A stretch of DNA of 64,000 nucleotides, taken from contig CAVVHH010000002.1 of NCBI GenBank assembly GCA_963748005.1, positions 2,480,001 through 2,544,000 of the forward strand, given 5' to 3'. Positions within the stretch are counted from its first letter, which is position 1. Each line of letters starts with the position of its first letter. The notes below the pieces were generated by a model that was not told where the DNA came from, ran no database searches, and saw only the letters and a program-made list of their open reading frames with translations. The DNA is from CAILZL01 sp963748005. Lineage in GTDB: Bacteria > Pseudomonadota > Gammaproteobacteria > Steroidobacterales > Steroidobacteraceae. The translations under genes were made by a program, and so were the position numbers. Shown in pieces: positions 1 to 7,872 of the stretch.

Positions 1-240
1 ACCGGTGGGCGCGACGCCGCATGGCGTTTTGTTGATGCCACCCGCTTGCTGTCCATTACCGCCAATCTGGGCGATGTGAAGAGCACGATTACCCATCCGG
101 CCACCACTACTCATGCCAGGATCACCCCGGCTGAACGGGAACAGGCGGGTATAACCGAGGGTTTGCTGCGGATTTCGGTGGGTCTGGAAGACCTTGCCGA
201 CCTGCGCACAGATCTGCAGCGCGGCCTGAACGCCGTGTGA
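1..240 (+). CDS. metZ: O-succinylhomoserine sulfhydrylase, C-terminal end (partial)
   Basis: This is the last 79 codons of a Cys/Met-metabolism PLP-dependent enzyme; the start lies left of the window. The frame is open from base 1 and ends in TGA at 238-240. The visible part contains the family-typical C-terminal segment SITANLGDVKSTITHPATTT followed by an ISVGLED motif, as in sulfhydrylases and cystathionine gamma-synthases. MetZ makes homocysteine from O-succinylhomoserine and sulfide, a cytoplasmic step of methionine synthesis. MetZ is preferred over MetB or MetC because of resemblance to the Pseudomonas/Xanthomonas type, but the lyases cannot be excluded from so short a piece. The PLP-binding lysine is outside the window. 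Confidence 0.8.
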   Translation, partial: TGGRDAAWRFVDATRLLSITANLGDVKSTITHPATTTHARITPAEREQAGITEGLLRISVGLEDLADLRTDLQRGLNAV

Positions 241-587
241 CCGCCCGGGGTCATAATCCCGGCCAACACCTTGACGAATGGGCGTTTTGTCAATTGCCTT
301 GTAAAAAACTTTGGCGTACGCTCCGTGCAGTTCGTGTTGCTTTTGCCTGCTTTTTTCTCTGGCTTGGCCAGCCGGGTTCGACCCAAATAGCCAACTTCTG
401 AAAAATCCGACGAGACCGCGAACGTAGGCCTGGGACCTGTTACTGGTCACACCGACAGCCCGATAGGACGCTGGTGTGCACGAGGGCGGAGCCCGAAGAT
501 GAACCAGGCCTCGCAGTGAACCGAAACTACGACGATGATTGCGTATCAGCGGGGATGCTCGAGGCTTTTTCAGAGAGAAATGTTTGT
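241..587. other. Long intergenic region / leader of the RRM gene
   Basis: There are 347 bases between the metZ stop and the RRM start codon. I see no convincing gene, terminator or tRNA. A frame-compatible extension of the RRM gene upstream exists but its residues (GTG at 474 onward) do not resemble the family. A long untranslated leader would fit a cold- or stress-regulated RNA-binding protein; that is inference only. Confidence 0.4.
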
Positions 588-911
588 ATGACCAAGATCT
601 ATGTCGGCAATCTGCCGTTTTCCGCTAATGAAGGTGAATTGCGCCAGCTGTTCGAACAGCACGGCACGGTTAATTCCGTAGCCCTCATCAACGACCGCGA
701 AACGGGCCGTCCCCGTGGTTTCGGTTTCGTTGAAATGCCCAATGCCGATGCTGCCCGCGCCATTGCTGCGCTGAACGGCAAGGAAATGGGCGGTCGCCCT
801 CTGCGTGTCAACGAAGCTCAGGAACGTGAGCGCGGTGGCGGCGGCGGTGGCGGTGGTGGTCGCCGCTTCGGTGGTGGCGGTGGTGGTGGCGGCGGTGGCG
901 GTCGCTGGTAA
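588..911 (+). CDS. Glycine-rich RRM RNA-binding protein
   Basis: Single RNA-recognition-motif protein of 107 residues. The RRM fills residues 1-80: RNP2 is KIYVGNLPF (3-11) and RNP1 is RGFGFVEM (about 43-50). The C-terminal 25 residues are nearly all glycine with a few arginines and end in GGRW, like the Rbp/cold-inducible proteins of cyanobacteria and proteobacteria. It probably binds single-stranded RNA in the cytoplasm; no specific target can be read from the sequence. The start at 588 is chosen because the RNP2 strand begins at residue 3, as in relatives. The gene is monocistronic, with a long leader upstream and a hairpin terminator 40 bases downstream. Confidence 0.9.
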   Translation: MTKIYVGNLPFSANEGELRQLFEQHGTVNSVALINDRETGRPRGFGFVEMPNADAARAIAALNGKEMGGRPLRVNEAQERERGGGGGGGGGRRFGGGGGGGGGGGRW

Positions 912-953
912 CCAGCCCACCATCTGCTGACCAGGTACTGCAGATGTAAAAGG

Positions 954-989
954 ACCCCGTGGTGCGCAAGTGCCGCGGGGTTTTTATTT
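954..989 (+). terminator. Rho-independent terminator of the RRM gene
   Basis: ACCCCG at 954-959 pairs with CGGGGT at 976-981, the stem extends inward through GGTGC/TGCC with a G-U pair, and the run TTTTTATTT follows directly. Confidence 0.8.
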
Positions 990-1373
990 GCGATGTACAG
1001 GGACGTACGAATGCTGCGAAGCGCAGGCAGCACCAGAACGGCGGCCGTGCACATGGCCCAGATTTGTCCATAACTTGCTTCAGCGACTGCACCGATAGCT
1101 GGCATCTGCGCCACTCAGCCGGTGGTCTCTGGTGCATGCCATGAGTATGTCGGTTCACGACTATCCATGCCGTGTCGGCAAATACCGGCGTTCCGTCTTG
1201 ATCGTGCTCACCAGTTAGCAATCTCGATCTGCGGCTGCCAGCCGTGCATGCTTCCTGCATTGCATTACATATGTAGAACTCGTGTGATTCACGTCAATCT
1301 ACTCAAGCAGTGTTTCAAGTAAAACCAGTACAGGCCGTTGAGCTATCAAGCCTGTCAGTAATGTACGAGGTGC
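990..1373. other. Intergenic region without recognisable gene
   Basis: 384 bases between the RRM terminator and the next gene. Short open frames exist on both strands but have no codon bias or recognisable product. The promoter of the following gene pair should lie here, but I cannot place it with confidence. Confidence 0.4.
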
Positions 1374-2000
1374 GTGATGACTGCCGTCAGCGATTCTCCC
1401 GCCACCATTGCCGTTATGGATCTGCGTGAGTTTTTTCACGATTCCGTGCAGCACGCGCTGCGTCACCAGCACGTTGCCGTCGAAGACCAGACCGAACACT
1501 ACCTGGTTAATGTCCTCACCACCTTTGCGCGTACCGACGCACTTTACGAACAAACGCAAGAAGGCAAGCAACTGAAACCGCTCGCGCTCATGCTGGCTGA
1601 TGCGGCCGACGCACCCAGCAGCGAGCAGCAGCGTCAGGTGTTGCAGCGTATGGGTGATGTGTCGCTGTTCATGGCGGGTTTTTTCGCGCACGGCTTTGCG
1701 CGCAAGCTGATCGACATCGACTATCACATTGCCATGGGCGGTCGGGCCTATGCCTCTCTGGCCGACAGCCTGCGTGGCAGGTCCCGCGGCACAGCGCTTG
1801 CCGCAGTGTTTGCTGAACTTGCCAACAAATTTCAGCGGCTGGTGGATGTGCTGAACGATGTAGCCGATATGGCGCGTCCTGCCACCGACAAGGATCTGCT
1901 GCGGTTGTATGAAATCTGGCTGAAAACCGGCAGCCCGCGCGCACGGCGTCTGCTGGGTGAACTGGGCGTGGTGCCGGTGGCTGCGCAGGCCCGCGCATGA
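1374..2000 (+). CDS. Conserved-type hypothetical protein
   Basis: A 208-residue soluble protein that I do not recognise. It is predicted mostly helical, with no signal peptide or membrane segment. The central part (about residues 95-150) has alternating hydrophobic helices, including MGDVSLFMAGFFAHGF and DIDYHIAMGGRAY. GTG at 1374 is followed directly by ATG at 1377; either can be the start, and a GAGG ribosome site lies just upstream. The stop overlaps the start of the next gene by four bases (ATGA), so the two genes are translationally coupled and likely act together. Codon use matches the surrounding chromosome, which argues for a real gene. Confidence 0.75.
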   Translation: MMTAVSDSPATIAVMDLREFFHDSVQHALRHQHVAVEDQTEHYLVNVLTTFARTDALYEQTQEGKQLKPLALMLADAADAPSSEQQRQVLQRMGDVSLFMAGFFAHGFARKLIDIDYHIAMGGRAYASLADSLRGRSRGTALAAVFAELANKFQRLVDVLNDVADMARPATDKDLLRLYEIWLKTGSPRARRLLGELGVVPVAAQARA

Positions 2001-2659
2001 CCGCGGATATGCTGCTCGACATGCAGAATTTGTTGGCGTACGTCAACGACGCGCCTCTGGCACATCGAGTCACCGATTTTCTGATCGACGATGCAGGACA
2101 TTGCAGCGCGCTGATGGGCCGCGAGCTTGCGGTCGAGGAGGACGAGCAGGTGCTGCTCTGCGAATCTGAACGGGGTGCCGGGTTGAGTGTCTACATTGAT
2201 GCCGGTGTGCTCGAACGTCTGGGCCGCAACAATCCGCTGCAGTATCTATCGGATGCGAATCTTGATGATTTCTGCACAGCACTGGAAGGTATCAGCCACT
2301 TCCAGTACCTGGCCTGGTGTATTGAGCGTTCACGCCAGGTGTCGCTGCTGGAGCTGGAACTACAGGCTGAAGTGGACAAGTATGCGGTCGCCACGTGCCT
2401 GTTCATGCAGCAGGGGCGAGATGGTTTCCATGCCGGGTTGCACCGCCGTTTGTTTTCGTGTGTGGGATTTCTGCCATCGCTGGATAGCGTGGCACGGCAG
2501 CGCTATTCAGAGGCAAATCGTGGCGCTGCAAGATTCTGTCGCCGTAACGATGAGCGCTTTCTGAGCTGTCGCCGGCCGAGTATTGAACGCTGGTTGGTCG
2601 AGTTACGGGGGCTGTATCGGTGCAGCCATCACGAAAAATTGCGCAGAGCCTTGGCCTGA
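1997..2659 (+). CDS. Hypothetical protein, coupled to the upstream gene
   Basis: A 220-residue protein with no recognised domain. The N-terminal half is acidic (a stretch of E and D around residues 45-80) and the C-terminal 50 residues are Arg- and Cys-rich, with ARFCRRNDERFLSCRRPS. That composition could be a basic nucleic-acid-contacting tail or a sign that the true frame ends earlier. It starts inside the stop of the preceding gene (ATGA overlap), giving a two-gene operon. No signal peptide or membrane segment is seen. Function unknown. Confidence 0.65.
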   Translation: MTADMLLDMQNLLAYVNDAPLAHRVTDFLIDDAGHCSALMGRELAVEEDEQVLLCESERGAGLSVYIDAGVLERLGRNNPLQYLSDANLDDFCTALEGISHFQYLAWCIERSRQVSLLELELQAEVDKYAVATCLFMQQGRDGFHAGLHRRLFSCVGFLPSLDSVARQRYSEANRGAARFCRRNDERFLSCRRPSIERWLVELRGLYRCSHHEKLRRALA

Positions 2660-2689
2660 CGAGACGAGCGGGCTGCAAGCAGCAGTTGA

Positions 2690-3079
2690 TTACTCTTCCG
2701 ATGGGTTGCCTGCTGACTGCTTAGCCAGTCGACGTTTCATTTCGATCCACTTCGACAGTTCGCGCATGTCGCGCTTCTTCGCAACTTTCGGCTTGCCTAC
2801 TAGCTGGCCGCTTTCGTATGGGTTGTAACCGATGCGTGCACCCTTGTCATTGTACAAGGATGGTCGACCGGCTGTCGGGCGATCGTCCACCAGTGATAAA
2901 CCGGGGTGTACCAGCGCTCGTTCGCGCATCTTTTCGGCGCGCTGGTTGTCCTCTTCCAGCTTGGCGTCATGCCACGCATAGATGGCATTGCCGCGATCGT
3001 CAAAGCGCACCTGGCCGGGTGTATTGCTCCGGTTGGTGGACGAAGAAGAGTCCTGATCGTTTTCAAAAAACTTGAACAT
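2690..3079 (-). CDS. Hypothetical protein with charged, low-complexity sequence
   Basis: A 129-residue hydrophilic protein of unknown function. It begins MFKFFENDQDSSSSTNRS, has a conserved-looking core with FDDRGNAIYAWHD (about 26-38) and a central SLYNDKGARIGYNPYESG (about 94-111), and ends in a Lys/Arg-rich helix. No membrane segment or enzyme motif is visible. It is convergent with the preceding rightward pair, separated by 30 bases, and is the most downstream member of a leftward run with the Nudix gene. The regular motif spacing suggests a genuine small conserved protein. Confidence 0.7.
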   Translation of the reverse strand: MFKFFENDQDSSSSTNRSNTPGQVRFDDRGNAIYAWHDAKLEEDNQRAEKMRERALVHPGLSLVDDRPTAGRPSLYNDKGARIGYNPYESGQLVGKPKVAKKRDMRELSKWIEMKRRLAKQSAGNPSEE

Positions 3080-3230
3080 CGTGGTTTGGGCAGGCGAGTC
3101 GACTAATACAACTGTAGTTACGTCTGTCGCAGATTGCCATCAGTGGGTACGCTACGTCACGACGATATGTCGCATCCATGCGTGTTTTTGCACCAAAATC
3201 GGCTTTTAACTGAGTGATGCTGATCACGCT

Positions 3231-3758
3231 TCAACAGTTATGTTGAATGTGTTGCTGTGCCAGCAACAGGGCAACCAAAGTCTTGCTGTCCACAATATCG
3301 CCGCGGCGCACCATGGTCATCACTTCTTTAAATGGGCGCCACTCCACTTGGAAGACTTCGTGTTCCTCCGGCTGGCTGTCAGACTTGTGCAGGTGTGTAG
3401 CCAGATACAGATGCACTACTTCGGTAAGGACGCCGGGTGAACTCAGGCTGCGGCCCAGGTATTGCCAGTGGTCAGCACTGCATCCAGCTTCTTCCTGAAG
3501 CTCGCGTTGCGCGGTTTGCAGATGCGGCTCGCGATGGTCAATCTTGCCGGCCGGCAGCTCCCATACCCAGCCGCCTGCAGCGTGCCGGTATTGATATAGC
3601 AGGCACACCTGTTGCAGATCATCCAGTGCAAGTACAGCAGCGCCGCCCGGATGATGAATGATTTCGAGGTCAGCCACGCTTTGATTGGGCAGGCGTACGC
3701 GCTCAATATTGAGGCGAATTACTCGCCCCTGATAAATCAGCTTCTCTTCTTCAATCAT
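3231..3758 (-). CDS. Nudix hydrolase, ADP-ribose pyrophosphatase type
   Basis: A 175-residue Nudix enzyme. The Nudix box runs from Gly71 to Cys93 and fits GX5EX7REUXEEXGU exactly, with REL, EE and AG in place. The upstream region (YQGRVIRLNIERVRLPNQ) and the downstream SSPGVLTE segment are as in NudF-like ADP-ribose pyrophosphatases, which hydrolyse ADP-ribose to AMP and ribose 5-phosphate. ATG at 3758 is chosen because a GGTGGAG site precedes it and the protein then starts at the first conserved strand; the frame stays open to 3833 but the extra 25 residues look unrelated. Substrate specificity is inferred from similarity only. Confidence 0.85.
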   Translation of the reverse strand: MIEEEKLIYQGRVIRLNIERVRLPNQSVADLEIIHHPGGAAVLALDDLQQVCLLYQYRHAAGGWVWELPAGKIDHREPHLQTAQRELQEEAGCSADHWQYLGRSLSSPGVLTEVVHLYLATHLHKSDSQPEEHEVFQVEWRPFKEVMTMVRRGDIVDSKTLVALLLAQQHIQHNC

Positions 3759-3850
3759 GCTCCACCCGTGCGCCATGCGCTGCAGCGACTGACCACTGAC
3801 ATTGTCAGCTATAGCCAGCGCAGCGTCACGCATTCAATGGCGGAACGGGA

Positions 3851-4051
3851 TCAGCTATCTTGCGCCCTGGCGCGTTGCAGCCAGTGTTCAAACTTGCGCA
3901 AGTTGGCACCAACGCTTTCGGCATCGTTCCAGTATTCCAGCCAGTGCTGCAGATCGGCAGTGATGGCTGGATCGATCCTGGTGTTAGCTTCGCTCTGCGC
4001 CCTGAGCAGTTGCCTGCCAAATGTGCTGACCAGTCCGACTGGATTGAACAT
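3851..4051 (-). CDS. Small hypothetical helical protein
   Basis: A possible 66-residue protein just upstream of the Nudix gene and on the same strand. It is rich in Trp, Gln, Arg and Asp and forms two amphipathic helices (DLQHWLEYWNDAESVG and LRKFEHWLQRARA). I do not recognise it. Base composition by codon position is compatible with coding, but a longer overlapping open frame on the same strand makes the choice uncertain. It lies between speA and the Nudix gene. Confidence 0.45.
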   Translation of the reverse strand: MFNPVGLVSTFGRQLLRAQSEANTRIDPAITADLQHWLEYWNDAESVGANLRKFEHWLQRARAQDS

Positions 4052-4129
4052 GATGCCGATCTCTTGTCGTATTGCCTACCGACAAGCATGTATGGCCATT
4101 GTTAAGCGCGTGTGACAGGCATTCTGCAC

Positions 4130-6067
4130 TCAATCCTTTTCCAGATAGGTGTAACCGTTAAGTTCGGATTCGTAGAAGCGACGCAGCGCCTGACTTTCGT
4201 CCAGACTCAGTCGCTGCTCACGCACTGCACGTTCACAGTCGCGCGACAGCTGCGGGTACAGTTCATCAATCCGGTACTGCATGTAGCTCAATACTTCGCT
4301 GGCGGTGTCGCCCTTGATCACCTCTTCGATCCACCAGCCGCCTTCGTCATGCAGCCGAATGTGAACCACGTGAGTGTCGCCGAACAGATTGTGCAGATCG
4401 CCAAGGGTTTCCTGGTAGGCGCCGACCAGGAACACGGCAAGAAAATAGTCTGCATCGTTGTTCAGTTCGTGAAGCTCCAGCGCACGCTTGTTGGTACGGT
4501 CGCCGACGAACTGATCGATCTTGCCATCCGAATCGCAGGTGATGTCTGCCAGCACTGCCCGTCGTGTCGGTTCTTCATCGAGTCGGTGGATAGGCATGAT
4601 GGGAAATAATTGATCAATCGCCCAGCTGTCAGGCAGCGACTGGAACAGGGAGAAATTGCAGAAGTAAGTGTCCGATAACATGGCTTCAAGGTCGGCCAGT
4701 TCCTTGGGGATGCGCGGCAGCGTGCGGCAGACATCGCGAATCCTTGTGCAGGTGGCCCAGTACCAGCGTTCGGCAAGGCCGCGATATTGCAGGCTCAGAT
4801 AGCCCAGTTTGAACATTTGCAGCGCGTCATCCCGTGCCTGCAGTGCATCGTGATAACACTCCACCAGCTTCTGCTCGCCTACACTGGTGTAGGCATCGCG
4901 CAAATCCAGCAGGCATTGCGGCAGACTGGAGCCATTGATGACATCGCCCTCCAGGAAACGGAAGTGATCGAGGCGCGAGCTGCCCAACACGTTGAACAGC
5001 AACACGCTGTGATGCGCTGCCGTGGCGCGGCCGGATTCGCTGACGATGACAGGATGGGTGATACCGCGCGCATTGCAGATGCTGGCGATGCGATACACGA
5101 CTTCGCTGGCATACTCGCGCAGGGAATAGTTCATTGACGATTCGTAGTTGCTGCGCGTGCCGTCGTAGTCCACACCCAGTCCGCCACCGATGTCGATGTA
5201 TTGCAGATTGGCGCCCAGCTGCTTCAGTTCCGCATAGACATGTGCCAGCTCGCCAATGGTTTCCTTGACGCGCTTGATGTCATGCAGCTGGCTGCCGGGA
5301 TGACAGTGCACCAGCTGCAGGCAGTCCAGCATGTTGTGCAGGCGCAAGGCTTCCACCAGTTCCAGAATTTCGCTGACAAACAGGCCGAACTTGGAGCGGT
5401 CGCCCGCAGAGTGTTTCCAGCGTCCCGCGCCTTCACTGGCCAGTTTGACGCGCACGCCGATGCGTGGCCGGACCTGATACTTCGCGGCATGCTTGAGTAT
5501 CAATTGCAGTTCGTTGCTGTTCTCCACTACCGGCACAATGGTGCGGCCGAGTTTGGTGGCCAGGATCACGGCTTCGATGTAGCTGTCATCCTTGAAGCCA
5601 TTGCAGATGATCATGCGTTGCGGTGCGCCCTCGGTCATGGCCATCACTGCGAGCAGTTCTGGCTTGGAGCCGGCTTCCAGACCGAACTGGTATTGCTCGC
5701 CATAGCGGTAGACTTCTTCCACTACCAGACGTTGCTGGTTGACTTTGATGGGAAACACCGCGCAATACCGGTTCTGGTAGTTGTTCTCGGCAATGGCCTG
5801 CGCAAACGCATCATGCAGCTGGCCGAGGCGATGGCGCAGGATGTCCGAGAAACGCACCACCACCGGCGCATTGAGATCGCGTGCCTGCAATCCCTGCATG
5901 ACTTCCAGCAGATCGATTTCGCGAGCGGCATTCATGTCGGGACGCACCACGACATGACCCGCTGCATTAATGCTGAAATAGCCGTTGCCCCAGGTGTCGA
6001 GTCGATACAGTTGCATTGCCTTGGCGATGCTCCACTCTGCAGGGGTGCGTTCTGGAAGGGGTTTCAT
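4130..6067 (-). CDS. speA: Biosynthetic arginine decarboxylase
   Basis: A 645-residue PLP-dependent decarboxylase of fold type III, close to the usual SpeA length. It converts arginine to agmatine, the first step of the arginine route to putrescine. The PLP lysine is K108 in YCAVFPIKVN; the later blocks IDIGGGLGVDYDG and HCHPGSQ are typical of SpeA. ATG at 6067 is chosen because the alignment-like start KPLPERTPAEWSIAKAM follows; a further 81 codons are open upstream but overlap the sulfurtransferase gene in another frame. The gene lies 16 bases after the sulfurtransferase stop, so the two are probably co-transcribed. Homospermidine synthase 1.8 kb away is a plausible downstream user of the putrescine. 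Confidence 0.96.
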   Translation of the reverse strand: MKPLPERTPAEWSIAKAMQLYRLDTWGNGYFSINAAGHVVVRPDMNAAREIDLLEVMQGLQARDLNAPVVVRFSDILRHRLGQLHDAFAQAIAENNYQNRYCAVFPIKVNQQRLVVEEVYRYGEQYQFGLEAGSKPELLAVMAMTEGAPQRMIICNGFKDDSYIEAVILATKLGRTIVPVVENSNELQLILKHAAKYQVRPRIGVRVKLASEGAGRWKHSAGDRSKFGLFVSEILELVEALRLHNMLDCLQLVHCHPGSQLHDIKRVKETIGELAHVYAELKQLGANLQYIDIGGGLGVDYDGTRSNYESSMNYSLREYASEVVYRIASICNARGITHPVIVSESGRATAAHHSVLLFNVLGSSRLDHFRFLEGDVINGSSLPQCLLDLRDAYTSVGEQKLVECYHDALQARDDALQMFKLGYLSLQYRGLAERWYWATCTRIRDVCRTLPRIPKELADLEAMLSDTYFCNFSLFQSLPDSWAIDQLFPIMPIHRLDEEPTRRAVLADITCDSDGKIDQFVGDRTNKRALELHELNNDADYFLAVFLVGAYQETLGDLHNLFGDTHVVHIRLHDEGGWWIEEVIKGDTASEVLSYMQYRIDELYPQLSRDCERAVREQRLSLDESQALRRFYESELNGYTYLEKD

Positions 6068-6083
6068 ATGTAGTGCCAGTGGT

Positions 6084-6950
6084 TCAAGGTTGAAGGCCGG
6101 TGGCAACCGGTCGGCACGGGTCCTTGATCCATTCGCTCCACGACCCGGCATACAGCTTGCCGCCATGCAGACCGGCATATTCCAGCGCGAGCAAGGTGTG
6201 GCACGTTGTGACGCCCGAGCCGCACATGCCAATGATGTGGCGTGGTGTGATATGGCCCGTCGACTTGTTGAATTGGCTGCGCAGCACCTCGCTGGACAGG
6301 AAACGCCCATCGGCGGTGAGATTGCGCGTAAAGGGATGATTTATTGCGCCAGGTATATGGCCGGCAATCGCATCGATAGGCTCGGTTGCACCTGCATAGC
6401 GTTCCGGTGCGCGCGCATCCAGTACGCGCCAGTCGCTCTGTGTCACACGTTGCGCCACTTCGGCGGTAGTCACCAGCATTTCCGGATTCACGGTCGGCGT
6501 AAAGAAGCGTGGCTCAGTCGCAAAGCTACTGCGGGTGAGTTCAAAACCACAGGCTTGCCAGTGCTTCAGACCACCATCCAGCACTGCGGCCCGTTCATGG
6601 CCCAGCCAACGCAGCAACCACCACAGCCTTGCTGCAGCCATTGCACCGGTGTCGGCGTCATAGGCGACCACCTGTTTGCTGTTATCGATGCCCCAGTTGC
6701 CGAGTTTGGCGCTGAGGTGCTTGATATCTGGCAAGGGATGACGCCCGGAGGCAGCGTGGATCGGGCCGGACAGATCCTGGTCCAGGTGTGCGTACACTGC
6801 GCCGGGCAAATGAGCGTCCTTGTAGGCAAGGTAGCCGGCATCGGTCTTGCCGAGCTCAAAGCGGCAGTCGACGATGACCAGATTGGTGTTATGCAGGTGT
6901 TGGTGCAGCGCTTGCGCGGAAATCAGGCTGCTCCAGTATTGAGTGCTCAT
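6084..6950 (-). CDS. sseA: Sulfurtransferase (3-mercaptopyruvate/thiosulfate type)
   Basis: A 288-residue protein with two rhodanese domains. The N-terminal inactive domain has VDCRFELG and DGGLKHW; the C-terminal domain carries the catalytic cysteine (about C243) in the loop CGSGVTT. A CGSGVT-type loop is usual in 3-mercaptopyruvate sulfurtransferases, which move sulfur from mercaptopyruvate to thiols or cyanide. ATG at 6950 gives the usual family start (STQYWSSLISA); an alternative ATG lies 33 bases upstream with no better ribosome site. It precedes speA by 16 bases on the same strand; the functional link is unclear. Confidence 0.92.
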   Translation of the reverse strand: MSTQYWSSLISAQALHQHLHNTNLVIVDCRFELGKTDAGYLAYKDAHLPGAVYAHLDQDLSGPIHAASGRHPLPDIKHLSAKLGNWGIDNSKQVVAYDADTGAMAAARLWWLLRWLGHERAAVLDGGLKHWQACGFELTRSSFATEPRFFTPTVNPEMLVTTAEVAQRVTQSDWRVLDARAPERYAGATEPIDAIAGHIPGAINHPFTRNLTADGRFLSSEVLRSQFNKSTGHITPRHIIGMCGSGVTTCHTLLALEYAGLHGGKLYAGSWSEWIKDPCRPVATGLQP

Positions 6951-7088
6951 GGGTGAACTCTGCGTGAATCTGTGACGCATCATACGTCAGCGTGCTGATC
7001 TCGCCGCATGCGCACAGTCCGGCTTTCATGGCTTGAGTGGCCCGGCTAGAATCCGGCGAGCCTTTCCTGGCAGTTGCATGGTTTCATC

Positions 7089-7751
7089 ATGTCTATTGAA
7101 GTGTTCTGGGGCAGCGGCAGTCCTTATTCGTGGCGCGTGTTGCTGGCGCTTGAGTTCAAGCGCCTGCGCTACGAATCACATTTGCTGGATCTGTCCAAGC
7201 AGGAACACAAGTCTGCCGACATGCTCAAGCTCAATCCGCGTGGCCGTGTACCGGTGCTCAAGGATGGTGATTTTGTCTGTTATGAATCCCTGGCAATTCT
7301 GGGTTATCTGGATCGCAAATATCCGGAGCGGCCCCTGTTTGGCGTCACCGCAGAGGAGGCGGGTGGAATCCTGCGCCGTATCTGCGAGTATCAGGTGTAT
7401 GTTGAGGATCACCTCAACAAGATCATTGCGGCGATTTTCTTCGGCGCGCTGGAGCCGCGTATCGACGAGGTAAACAAGTCGCTGGAGGTGGTGATCGCCG
7501 AAGCACACGTCATCGAATACCGTCTGACGCAGGCGCAGTGGCTGGTCGCCAATGCGTGTTCGGCGGCAGATCTGATGATTTTTCCATCGATCAAAATCCT
7601 GCAGCGGGCGCTGGCGCGTCGTGAAGCCGACGAATTGCAGACGCCGTTTGAGCCACTGGAACCGAATTTTCCGGCCATTGCCGCCTGGCTGCGCCGCATC
7701 GAAGCGTTGCCTGGATATGAGCGTACCTATCCGCCGCACTGGCGTGCCTGA
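7089..7751 (+). CDS. Glutathione S-transferase family protein
   Basis: A 220-residue GST. The N-terminal thioredoxin-like domain has the active-site loop GSGSPYSWRVLLALE (about 8-22), the cis-proline segment GRVPVLKDG and the glutathione gamma-Glu contact YESLAILGYLD. An all-helical C-terminal domain follows, with the N-capping SAADLMIFPSI motif. Ser11 or Ser14 is the candidate catalytic residue, placing it near the theta/zeta-like bacterial GSTs. It probably conjugates glutathione to electrophiles or isomerises substrates in the cytoplasm; the substrate is unknown. ATG at 7089 is taken because it opens the first beta strand (IEVFWGS). Confidence 0.9.
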   Translation: MSIEVFWGSGSPYSWRVLLALEFKRLRYESHLLDLSKQEHKSADMLKLNPRGRVPVLKDGDFVCYESLAILGYLDRKYPERPLFGVTAEEAGGILRRICEYQVYVEDHLNKIIAAIFFGALEPRIDEVNKSLEVVIAEAHVIEYRLTQAQWLVANACSAADLMIFPSIKILQRALARREADELQTPFEPLEPNFPAIAAWLRRIEALPGYERTYPPHWRA

Positions 7752-7872
7752 CGGGCTGATTGGGTGAACAGGTCCTGGTTCACCGGCTGGGATAAAAACC
7801 AGTTAGCGCGCCGGTCCGGTTTCAGTAAACTCGCAACTTGTTCAATGTCTTGCTTGCGAGGGTCTGAATGAA

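Noticed and set aside
360..470. GGTTCGA-like segment that looks like a tRNA T arm
   Set aside because: The bases on either side do not form the 5-bp stem, and no acceptor or anticodon arm is present.
808..1260. Leftward frames opposite the Gly-rich tail of the RRM gene
   Set aside because: Proline/histidine strings are the antisense of glycine codons; no independent support.
5201..6073. Long rightward frame opposite speA
   Set aside because: It lies entirely on the other strand of a certain gene, and its residues show no family pattern. GC-rich codon bias creates such shadows.
6068..6310. 81-codon upstream extension of speA
   Set aside because: It overlaps the sulfurtransferase gene in another frame and its residues are unlike SpeA.
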